A stretch of DNA of 17,530 bases, taken from Ettlia oleoabundans (lineage: Eukaryota > Chlorophyta > Chlorophyceae > Chlamydomonadales). Under the pieces are notes generated by a model that was not told the origin of the DNA, made no database searches, and saw nothing but the letters and a program-made list of their open reading frames with translations. Below, one piece after another: positions 9,155 to 17,530 of this stretch; positions within the stretch are counted from its first letter, which is position 1, and each line of letters begins with the position of its first letter. The translations under genes and the position numbers were made by a program. The stretch covers positions 1 through 17,530 of the forward strand of contig JAAMXP010005820.1 in assembly GCA_019693395.1 (NCBI GenBank), in the 5' to 3' direction.

Positions 9155-9459
9155 ACTGGGCACCAGTGGGGAAAGCTGCTCCTTGGAGAGGGAGCAGCTG
9201 TGGAAGGCGGGTCAACATTCATGCTGTTTTCCCACAAGCAGCGACATAGCGGCGCGGCCCCGGCCCCAGGCGCTAAGGCATCAGGCCGTCACGAACTGCT
9301 GAGCATAAACATTGACGCCTCCCAGAGATTGCACATGCACTGCGCATAACATCAGGCGAACTGTTGCATAAACGATCTCCTGTGACAAGCGACCCTGACC
9401 TTCTTGACGATTACAAACTGCAATTTATACGGCTGAGCGATAAATTAGGAGCAATCACA

Positions 9460-9472
9460 TTAGGGTTTAGGG
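9460..9472 (+). repeat. Interstitial telomere-like motif TTAGGGTTTAGGG
   Basis: Almost two units of TTTAGGG, the plant-type telomere repeat also used by many green algae. The same sequence on the other strand reads CCCTAAACCCTAA, a telo-box as found in plant promoters. Two units are too few for a true telomere tract. Confidence 0.6.
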
Positions 9473-9633
9473 TGTTGTCAAGATAGGCACTAGTGTGAGC
9501 GGACTCACTCTTGGGCTCATGCCCAATTTGCATTGCCGGCACGGCATCTTTGTGATCACGGCTTGACAGTTTATCACTTGTTTCCTGAGAAACTCACAGA
9601 GCTGCTAACTACATGCGAATACTCACAGCTAAG

Positions 9634-9638
9634 TTACA
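9634..9638 (-). terminator. Candidate poly(A) signal TGTAA for the prolyl 4-hydroxylase gene
   Basis: TTACA on the + strand reads TGTAA on the - strand, about 720 bases past the predicted stop. That is long but possible, and a further copy lies at 9411-9415. Weak, called on motif only. Confidence 0.3.
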
Positions 9639-10357
9639 GCAATTGATTGTCTATCAAGCAACAAGCGAGGTGATGACCTGCCAATGTCCCGAGTGGAAAA
9701 ATGCAACAATCTGGAAAACAACAAACTCTCAGCCTCTCAAGAATAGCAGTTAGGGTTCATTGTCATGTCAACAGGTGGGTCAACAGTGGGAGCAGAACGG
9801 CCGGCAGACCGTTGTCCAGCAGGCACCAGCAGGCAGCTCTGAATGCTGTAGTCCGGCCCCGCCCACCCGACTGGGCGTCATGCCGTGGCTGCTGATGCTG
9901 TGCAGAACAATTGTAACTCAGAAAAAACCAGGGTCATTTATGGGCAAGAAGCCTGCCTTGATCCTGTTCTCTCGCCGGCAAGCCTCGTCGCCTTGTTGGC
10001 ATACCTGTAGGGGGCAATGGAGGCAATGCAATCATTTCAGTGACAGGAGCAGGAACAGTGGGGTGGCAGCAGGGACGCCTGCAAAACAGCAGGTCAGCGC
10101 TGCCACTGCAGCCCAGAACCATGCGGCACACATTTCCATGCAAATAGACGAGTTGAAAACCAGTCATCAGCTTGTCCCAGTTCAGGCCCAGCTTCGTCGG
10201 GACGAGGCATGACATGGTGGAAGGGCAGGGCAAAAATGGACTGGGCAAGGCAACCTCAGCCAGGATAGGGCAACTCCAAGCCAAGCCTGGCCCAGAGCTT
10301 GGCAAGGCAACCAGCCATATCAAACCAAGCAGCCAGCCGGCCGAGGCAAGCCCACCC

Positions 10358-13068
10358 TCAGACTTCACTCACCACGCAGTCCCCACACGATGCCCTGCAA
10401 GTGCCCAGCGTGTGTGCCGCCCCCCGCATGAACCCCGGATTCCGGTCGCACTCGCCAGTTGCCGCCCAGCCGGGGCACCCAGGCTCCAAATCAACGCAGT
10501 CCTCTGGCACCGTGGCAGGCTGGGGCGGCAGCGGGCCTGACAGCAGCTCTGGGCGGAAGGGCTGGGTGTGGATCCAAAAAATGGCTGCAAGGAACGGGAG
10601 TGGGAGAGTAACAATAACATGTGGCTGCTGGGTTCAGGAGGACGTGTGTGCCATAGGCTGCAGGGGGCAGGCAGTAATCTGGGATTGGGTGGGGGAAAGG
10701 ATGCATGAACGGCAGGAGAACGCGAGATGAAGGAGTGAAGTGCGTTTGGCCTGCCAAAGCAGCTGGTGCCTGATCTGCCCATGATATACTGCCATTCTGT
10801 GTGTTGGCCAGCAAAAGCAGAAGCTGCGAACTCAACAGTAACAAGCACAGACAAGCGAGAATGTAACCAGGCGGTGTCAAGAAAGGTCGACAAGGAAGCT
10901 TACCCACATACTTCACCCCGCCGATGACGGGGCAAGCAGCGTGCACGGCATGTTGGTCATGAGAGCGCCCATCAGGGTGCACAGAGTGGAAAAGGAGCGC
11001 GTCACCACGCTTGGGTTTTACAGAAACGCGGCCCTGCAGATCAAAGCACGGCAGTGGCAACGCGTGCGGTGGCTTGGCAAAGGCATAGGGGTAGGACACA
11101 GGCGGCAAGCGAGGATGGCGCGTGACAGCGCATTGCCGTCCAGGCACATAAGGGCATGCTCAGTTCAGAAGGGCAAGTAGGAGCAGGGAAGGGTGCCATA
11201 AGGATTTCAGACGACCTGCTGCTGCCCAACAAGCGCTGCAGGGCTACAGCATTTGGGACGTATGCTCCATGCCCAGTCCCGTGACGTTGAGTGCATGCCA
11301 TGGCTGTTTTGCCTGGCAGCCAGGTAGCCAAAGCCATCCGGCCAGCCAGTGGCCTGCTGCCACTGCCGTCCTTGCCCGCCACCCAGCAACCCACCTGTGC
11401 GCAGGCTGAGAACGGGCCCTGTGTCTTGGCCAGCGAGGGATTAATCCATTCCGAGTTTGGAAAGGTGGTCTCGCCACCTGATTCCACGTCGTTGAGGTAC
11501 AGCAGTACAGTTGCGGTACGAGGCGCCTCGTCATCCAGGCTGTCAAAGTGCTCCTGCAGGTGGCATAGCCAATAACCACAGCAGCTCAATCACGGTCGTT
11601 GATTGATGGTCCGGTTGATTTAAGGCTAACCCACAGCATGTGAATCTGTTCTTTTTAATTCAAAAAGGTTCCCCAAACATCGCGTCTGCCAAACAATCTT
11701 CCCCAACAACGTGGGCCTGTGTGAAGCAATGCAGAGGTGGTTGGTTCCCTACCTTGTACTCCTGTGAGGCGCCGTACCGCAGCACCTGCAGCAGTCGAAG
11801 ACAATACAAGGGTGCGGATGTTTGCCTCGGTTTAGGATGGCAAACGGAACAAGAGGGGGAACCTTCACAGCAGCTATGGTTGCACTGTTTACAAACCCTT
11901 GAGAAGTTTAAAGCACGAATAGGTGCCGGTAATGGCAGCTTCCAACTGCAAGCTGCCAAGCGCGGGCCTGGTGAATCCCCTATCGGCCCAGCCTCACTGT
12001 CGGGTTGAACCCCACGGGCTGAGCCCCACCGCCTGGCTGGCTCACCTGCACATCCTCCTGATGGCTGACATTGTATTTTGTCCACAAGGCCACACGCTGC
12101 TGCAGCTGTGTCACAATCTCATCGTGGTGCCGCCTGTAAGTTAGGTGAGAGCGCAGGGAGAATAAGAAACGGCAGGCAAGCTGGAAGGGCGTAGCAACGG
12201 CCAGTGTCAGAGCGTGACTGCAGCACCGGCGCAAAAGAGGTTGGCGGATGATGCCGAATGCAGACAGCCAGCTTTTAAAGTAATAGAGACAGGACCAGTG
12301 AATTGGAAGTGCTGAGGCGGTTGGCAGCAAGACTGGGGGTTCACTGTGTAGGCGGTCAACTGCCACCCACCGAATGAACATGCCGTAAGAGGTGCGATAG
12401 CTATCAACCACGCTCTCGCCTTTAGCGCCCACCACCGTGCTGCGTCTTAGCTGCGGAATAGGGACGAGGTGTGGCGAATTACGGCAGGGTGTTGGGGCGG
12501 CGGCAAGGGAGGTATGCGTCTGCATGGCGGCATTAGTAGGGAGATCTGCAGGTCGTTGCACACACGCCCTGCTACAGGTGCCCTCTGCCACGCCCCCATC
12601 TAAACCCTTGGATTTTTAGTCCCCTTTTATGAGTGGGAACCCAACGACTAGTGCTTCCGAACCGGGGGCTCTGCTGGAAGCGGTAGGCGGCAAGAGAGAC
12701 GTATCACATCGCATTAACCAGCTGCATGGAGGGGTGGTACCAACCTGCGGCTGTGCCAGCTTGATGATGTGATCGGTCTCCTCTTTGCTGGCAAAGTTAT
12801 GCGCAAGGAAGGCGCGTGGGTACCAGGACACAGGCTCAAACCAAGGGTATGTTTCTGCCGCGTCTAGGCCGCCTGCAAAGCAGCGGTGGCAGCGGTGCCG
12901 CCAGCACGGGGCGGCAGTGTGGTGACGGAGGCGGGCGGCACGCAGATCATATATACCCAGCAAGTATCTGCAAACCTTGAACAGTCCATGCGAGAGCTTA
13001 CCTGCGCGGCTGGCCGCCAGGGCCAAGAACCAAGATACCATGGCCCATCCTCTTCTCGGCATGTGCAT
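10358..13068 (-). CDS. P4H: Prolyl 4-hydroxylase (2-oxoglutarate/Fe(II) dioxygenase) with C-terminal ShKT domain
   Basis: Eight exons agree in phase: 13068-13002, 12872-12745, 12450-12371, 12133-12046, 11785-11753, 11553-11395, 11033-10904 and 10584-10358, for 303 aa. An in-frame TAG lies directly before the ATG. Residues ~1-22 ([19 protein letters not shown]) form a signal peptide or anchor. The P4H core has [32 protein letters not shown] and [15 protein letters not shown]. Iron ligands H134, D136 and H216 and the 2-oxoglutarate lysine K226 sit in EHFD and [12 protein letters not shown], with the His-to-Lys spacing of 10 seen in Chlamydomonas P4H-1. The C-terminus has six cysteines (258, 265, 274, 291, 295, 298) around [11 protein letters not shown] and CRASCGDC, a ShKT domain common in algal and plant P4Hs. 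It should hydroxylate prolines of cell-wall or secreted hydroxyproline-rich proteins in the ER/Golgi. The last five codons overlap a perfect GTGAGT donor, so the 3' end is uncertain. Confidence 0.9.
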
Positions 13069-13406
13069 CTACTTCACAACCGTATGTTTAGCCACTGCAA
13101 CGCACAGAATGCGGCCGCGAAAGAGGGGTTAGGTGCCTGTTTCCGTGGCCTTGACATGCGTAGCATGGCTCCCTTTTTACGTGTTTTCAATGCCGTCAGA
13201 TGCATTGGCGCATGCTGATTCGGTTTCAGCATTTTCTTGCCGACACCTGGCCGTGCCCTCCCATACTTGGCACACTCCCCATCTTTGTTGTTCATTTCAG
13301 CTCCTCCGAGACACACACAGGCGTACATTAGACGAACGTTATTTGCATCAAGCGGTGCGCAGTCCAGGCAGTCTTCACGGTTGCACGGCCAGTCCTTGCA
13401 GCCATA
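13069..13406. promoter_or_regulatory. Divergent promoter region between the prolyl 4-hydroxylase and membrane-protein genes
   Basis: The 338 bases lie between two start codons on opposite strands. Both 5' regions must be here. No TATA box or other named element is clear, and the call rests on gene arrangement. Confidence 0.45.
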
Positions 13407-14275
13407 ATGCCGGCCACCAAGCAAAAGTAAGTGCCTTGCGCTTGTTAACCCGCCTGAGTCAACCCAATAGGCACTGCAGGAAGCGATTGTGACCTGCCGC
13501 TGATTGCCGCTCTACAGCTGCGTGCTGTTTTGGCGCCTTACTCCTCAACCTACATCTAAATGCTGGCAACACGCGCTCGCCATGGCACTGCTGGCTGCAG
13601 GAAGACACGAAGGACACAGCACCTTGACTCAAGCAGCAGCTCTGGCAGCAATGCGCTGGGGCTAGTAGCAGTGTTGGCGGCAGCTGCAGTGGGGTGGTGG
13701 TGGTGGCGGCGGCGGCAGCCCGCTGGCGACAAGCCTGGCAGCCGCAGCAGCTTCAAGTTTCCTCCCGCCCAGCAGCAAAGCGGCAGCAGCGCGCCACGCA
13801 GCAAGGCTTCGAACAACAAGAAGAACAAGGCGCGGAGAAAAGAAGAAAAGGCTCGACGTGCTGAGAAGCGGGAGAAGTGAGTTGCAATGATGAGATTTCA
13901 TGCCATCTATGCCTCCTTCTGCTGTTACTGAGCTCTCAACTTCAGATTTACACCTTTACCCTGCCGAACATCTGCTTCCGGCACGCTACAAGCACTGTTG
14001 CGCCTCCGCATGTCCACTGGCGCCAATGCTTGCCCGCCGCCTTTCAAGGGTTCCCTCGGTTGTGCTGCAGGGCGCTGGATGGTCCCAAGCAGGCAGGCAA
14101 GGACGACGACCAGCCGCAGTCAACGGCCGTCATCAACTACACCTATTTCGATTCGGCTCGCAAGGACAGCCTGTTGCCGGCAGCTCAGAAGCGGCCCACT
14201 CTGAGCGCTGCAGACGCGGTTAAGATGCAGCAGGACGCGGCCTCTGGCAGCGGCAGCGGTGGCAGCAAGAAGTAG
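13407..14275 (+). CDS. Single-pass lysine-rich membrane protein of unknown function
   Basis: Three exons fit: 13407-13426 (only 20 bases), 13601-13876 and 14071-14275, for 166 aa. Donors are GTAAGT and GTGAGT, acceptors CTGCAG. The two joins each rebuild a Lys codon, so skipping introns would leave only short frames. The protein starts MPATKQKKTRRTQ and has one hydrophobic segment at about 25-42 (NALGLVAVLAAAAVGWWWW) followed at once by RRR. A Ser/Pro/Gln stretch and a strongly charged segment (NKKNKARRKEEKARRAEKREK, about 79-99, likely helical) come next. The C-terminal part has DDDQPQ and INYTYFDSARKDSLL and ends GSGSGGSKK. The positive residues on both sides of the segment leave its topology open. 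I do not recognise a family. It is divergent from the P4H gene. Confidence 0.65.
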
Positions 14276-14329
14276 CACTTCCAGCAAATTCCTAGCTAAG
14301 GCCTGCTGCAGCGTTCATATCTTGAGTGC

Positions 14330-14689
14330 TCAATGCGAGTGAGCAACCCTGCGCCTTTTCTTCCTGTCAGTTTTAATCATCTTTGTTTGTTTTGTCACCG
14401 ACACCTCCCCGGTGAACTGTTCTCCTTCACAAACTTTCTTGACTGCTCTTGATGACCCCATGGTGTGATCATTCAACTTTTGAGGATGCCATGCACTTTC
14501 TGTGACGTCTTGGTCATGTTGGATCAGCACTCCCGAGTTGATCAGTCGAGAAAGTTGTGCTGAGGCACGTGCACTGACCCGTGATGCTTTGACATTCTCA
14601 GTGATGGGGAGTGATGTGGGTTGGCAGAGCTCAGTGTTCATGTCAGTCTGTGCCTGATTTACACGTACACAAGCTTTGGTCTGCAGCAT
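14330..14689 (-). other. Uncertain 119-codon open frame, - strand
   Basis: An ATG-started open frame, ending in TGA, lies antisense to the presumed 3' UTR of the membrane-protein gene. It has a charged end (MIKTDRKKRRRVAHSH) and a segment KASRVSARASAQLSRLINSG that could form helices. Its codons often end in A or T, unlike the G/C-ending codons of the seven genes here. It may be chance, part of the HGD 3' UTR, or a remnant of a mobile element or foreign gene. I do not recognise it. Confidence 0.2.
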
Positions 14690-14796
14690 CTGGATTTACA
14701 ATTTGTTGGTGTGTTGGTTGATCAAACATAAAACGAACAGGCAGAGATGGTTGAAATGGATGTTGGACAAGATGAGAAACATTGAGGAAATAAAGT

Positions 14797-14801
14797 TTAC
14801 A
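14797..14801 (-). terminator. Candidate poly(A) signal TGTAA for the homogentisate dioxygenase gene
   Basis: TTACA on the + strand reads TGTAA on the - strand, about 320 bases past the TAG stop at 15120. It is the first - strand copy downstream of the gene. Confidence 0.5.
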
Positions 14802-15119
14802 TCAAGCGGCTTGCATCTACAGCACTTTGGTAAGAACCTCCAGCAGAGTCTTGCGTAAAGGGAGGCGTTACCTGCTGGTGATCCATTCAATCATGCAACA
14901 CAAGAGAAGAAAGTATCATGGTGCTATGGTACATGACATGCAGCGGATGGGGATCTATTGAACATACATGCAAGTACCCTGATCCGCCAAAGCAGGTACA
15001 CCGCAAACCAACAGATTGATGCTTAGATGCGAATGGCTGGCTGAGATCGCTGCCCTTTAAACCCAATATTTTGGTACAAAACAACCTAGGTCAACTACCA
15101 GAATGCCTGCATGAGCTGC

Positions 15120-17408
15120 CTAGCTGTGCCCGTTCTGCTGCTGCTGCTGCTGCGCGGGTGGTGGCTCTTCGCCGCCAACTGCCATATGCCCGCCACCTGG
15201 CTGGCCAGCTTTGCTGCTGGCATCAGGTGCAGGACCTTCCCCAGCCGCTGCCTGTGTTGGCCTCCAACTAGGATTAAAGTGGCTCTTCAGGCCCACCCAG
15301 CACTGATAGTAGTTGCGGTCTGCATGCCCGGGTGGATGCACCACAACAAAACTATCAGGGGGAGCCCAACTTCTGAGACAAAGGCAGGACAAAATTGCCA
15401 TGCGCAACCGCAGTCAGCCATCGACAGCAGCTCCAGCCTGCCAGCCAGCACTAGTGACTCAAAAGGGGAAGGCAGAAACCAGCTTGCCCCGGCAACACTC
15501 GCACCAATGTTTGGCGCGCCCACAGCATGGGCGGTCAGGCGCGGGGTGTAATATGTCTCAAACATGAAGGCAAGAGTGTCCCTGCGTTGCAAATAGCAAG
15601 GTTGAAGTAGTCCGTTGGTGTTCCCATCGGGAACACAATCAAGCCGCTAAAAGTGCGAGATGTGAGGTATCATGCCACTACTGCAGCCGGGCAACAATCG
15701 TGCTTCGGCATGACAGCACTACAGCTATATAAACACAGCAGCTCGTTGTTTGTATGCCGCCTTGCAAGCACAAAGCAGAGCGGCTGTCGTGGGCATGCAG
15801 CAGCTGCAGTCTGCACACTTGAGGGTACAACTGGCCCAGTACCGCCTGCCCACGAGGGATCGACGGGGCAGAGTTGACAAGGTAGGGTTAATACAATGTT
15901 GGCGTTGACGACAAGGGCTGGTGGGGGTGCTGTTCTCACTTGGGGAGGTGGCCGATCTGCTCAGCTTCAGGGGCGGTGGCTCCCTCAAAAGTCCTGGTGT
16001 CAGGCCCGTGCGGCGTCATGCACGAGTGCAAGCTCGCGCCCCCTGCAGCCAGATGGGGAAATAGCTTAAGGGTGCAATGAAGCTCTGCAAAACAAAGGCT
16101 GTGTGGAATACGTTGGACAACACCTTGTAAGATGCACGCTAGCATAGCAGGTGTGCTTCATGTAGGCACGTGAACTAGGCAGCGTGGTGCTGGCAATGGG
16201 GCAAGTTGGGGAACATGTGCATGCATGCGGGTGGGTGTGGGTCGGTGTGTGTGTAAAGAGCTTGGGGTTGGGGTTGGCTGGGTCGATTGGTGTAAGGAAA
16301 GCATGATGTTCTGACCTGGCAGGAAGCCGTCAGCTTTTGCGTCGTACACTCCACGTATGAGGCCCATGAACTCCGACATCACGTTCCTGCACGTACCAAT
16401 GACTGTGCCAGTCACTAAAGCAGGGTAGGTTGTCTGTAAGTGGATGGTTTATTCTGCAAGAGAACCCCCATTCCTGGGAAGTTTATGGTGTCCGTAATGG
16501 CGTTTATGTTGTTGCAGTTGGCTTATAAGCCAGCCAATACTCCAGCGAAGCGAAGAAGAAGAGGGGCAGTACATATGAGCAGGCCCCCATCCAGCCTGAA
16601 ATTCCTGCTGCCCTTCTGTCCAGCCAGCTGCAGCACCCACCTGTGGTAGTAGGGTGGCCGGAAGGTGTGCTGCGCCACAGTCCAGCGTGGCGGGAAAATG
16701 ACAAAGTCAGCCACAGCGGTGCCTACAATGGTCAAGCAAGGGTATTGAGGTGTGCCATTGTTGCTGTATGACGAGAGCATGATTGATTAATGGCATGGGG
16801 GGCAATCGTTACTACAGCTCCTTTGTGCTGCACAGCGAGAGCCAGCATGCCGGCAGCAGAAGCAAAGTTTGACTCCATCCCTGCTGACGTGCGTGCCTCA
16901 GGGGCTGCATACCCCGTCAAACCATGAACCCATCAGGCAGCGTACCGGGAACAGGCGAGGGCGCAGTGAGCACTGTGAAGATGGAGGGGTCAGGGTGGTC
17001 GAAGCTCACCGCGTTCACTGCAGACGAAGGGCAGACGGAGGCGATCTATGAAGTGATGGAGATAGCAGCTGCGGTTCAGCAGGAACGTTAGTCTTCTTCA
17101 CCATCTGTTGGAGCTGAAGACATGCAAGCTGGCATAAACCTACATCTGCCCACCTAAACCTAACTCTTTGCCCAACACCAACCGCCCAGCGGTCGATGTG
17201 AACTGCCTAACCCAACTGCCTAAACGAGGGCCTAATCCAAGGCATTGACTGCCACAAAACCAACATCTAAAGCCCGTGTCATGCATTCGGCACACAACAG
17301 CTGCACCAAGACAAAACTTGCCTGGACAGAACTTTGCAAGGTCGTACTTGTAAGGTGCGTAGTTGCCGTGCCAGGCCACCACATTGAACGGCGAGAAGGA
17401 CTGGGCGG
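15120..17408 (-). CDS. HGD: Homogentisate 1,2-dioxygenase, C-terminal half (5' part outside the window)
   Basis: Seven exons join in phase: 17408-17322, 17017-16946, 16722-16641, 16386-16316, 16042-15940, 15581-15505 and 15319-15120, for about 230 residues. The enzyme opens the ring of homogentisate to maleylacetoacetate in tyrosine and phenylalanine breakdown. Diagnostic blocks appear in order: [100 protein letters not shown] and [12 protein letters not shown]. The iron ligands matching human H335, E341 and H371 (YYHRN, MSEFM, TPHGPD) and the catalytic H292 (AWHGN) are all kept. The first visible intron has a GC donor (CCAG|GCAAGT at 17322/17321). About 47 residues after KSHFNPSW are an Ala/Gly/Pro tail ending in a Gln run, absent from human HGD. 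The mature N-terminal half lies beyond base 17530. Confidence 0.93.
15135..15153. repeat. CTG/CAG microsatellite coding a Gln run
   Basis: Six CTG units on the + strand encode six glutamines near the end of the homogentisate dioxygenase reading frame on the - strand. It is a simple coding microsatellite. Confidence 0.85.
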
Positions 17409-17530
17409 CTGCAAGGAGCAAACGTGCACGGCATTGGAGATCAGAAAGTGGTTGCAAAATCCATGGTGTGCATTTTGCGCCAGCGAGGTTGGAGGCATTA
17501 CAAGACAAACAGCCCCCCCCAACCCCCCAC
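17409..17530 (-). other. Intron at the right edge, upstream of the first visible HGD exon
   Basis: The sequence upstream (on the - strand) of the acceptor AG at 17410-17409 has no stretch matching the residues expected before [12 protein letters not shown] in HGD. It also holds two C runs near 17513-17528. It is read as intron, with the preceding exon outside the window. Confidence 0.6.

Larger units (their letters stand above)
9155..10357. other. Long convergent gap between the H4-like and prolyl 4-hydroxylase genes
   Basis: About 1.2 kb without a convincing exon. The first part has lower GC than the flanks. It holds a telomere-like motif at 9460-9472 and candidate TGTAA signals: + strand at 9912-9916, - strand at 9634-9638 and 9411-9415. 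Open frames at 9701-10212 show no motif or coding bias. Bases 10210-10350 have GGCAA/CCAAG-rich imperfect repetition. Most of it is probably the two 3' UTRs. Confidence 0.5.
14276..15119. other. Convergent gap between the membrane-protein and homogentisate dioxygenase genes
   Basis: Presumed 3' UTRs of both genes. Base composition is more AT-rich than the coding exons. I found no + strand TGTAA here for the membrane-protein gene, so its poly(A) signal may be a variant. The - strand has TGTAA copies at 14801-14797, 14700-14696 and 14663-14659. One 119-codon open frame on the - strand is listed separately. Confidence 0.5.

Noticed and set aside
9701..10212. Open frames on the + strand in the convergent gap
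   Set aside because: No recognisable motif, no fitting splice sites, and low-complexity Gln/Ala/Ser composition. Likely 3' UTR or spacer.
1..17530. tRNA, rRNA, transposon ends, or a metabolic gene cluster
   Set aside because: No cloverleaf or rRNA motif was seen by eye, no reliable terminal repeats or transposase motifs, and the seven genes have unrelated functions.

Overview
The window is nuclear DNA from a green alga, most likely a core chlorophyte (trebouxiophyte or chlorophycean type). The evidence is GC-rich coding sequence full of CAG/GCC codons, many short exons with GT-AG introns of roughly 60-500 bases, plant-type protein families, and the chlorophyte poly(A) signal TGTAA downstream of several genes. 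I see no prokaryotic operons, tRNA, rRNA, CRISPR array or intact mobile element. All gene models below were assembled by hand from reading frame, splice-site and phase agreement, so exon boundaries are predictions.

Layout, left to right. (1) + strand, 103-1045: the C-terminal end of a DUF1517-family protein, 5' part outside the window. (2) - strand, 4269-1744: a complete five-exon G-patch protein of the GPATCH4 type (520 aa), tail-to-tail with gene 1. (3) + strand, 4588-6798: a complete seven-exon CBP3/UQCC1-type mitochondrial complex III assembly factor (298 aa), divergent from gene 2. (4) + strand, 7369-9154: a complete five-exon gene for a very divergent histone H4-like protein (344 aa). 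It carries a long acidic/Gln-rich extension and a C-terminal winged-helix-like segment resembling the end of MCM3. (5) - strand, 13068-10358: a complete eight-exon prolyl 4-hydroxylase with a C-terminal ShKT domain (303 aa). (6) + strand, 13407-14275: a three-exon, single-pass, lysine-rich membrane protein of unknown function (166 aa). (7) - strand, 17408-15120: the C-terminal half of homogentisate 1,2-dioxygenase, with one GC-AG intron and a low-complexity tail; its 5' end lies beyond the right edge.

The genes look like ordinary neighbours on a eukaryotic chromosome, not a pathway cluster: nucleolar RNA biology, respiratory-complex assembly, chromatin, cell-wall/secretory hydroxylation and tyrosine breakdown. 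The one candidate for something undescribed is gene 4. Its histone fold aligns with H4 without gaps from before helix 1 through the TLY motif, at about 46% identity by hand count. Canonical H4 is among the most conserved proteins known, and H4 variants with C-terminal domains are very rare.
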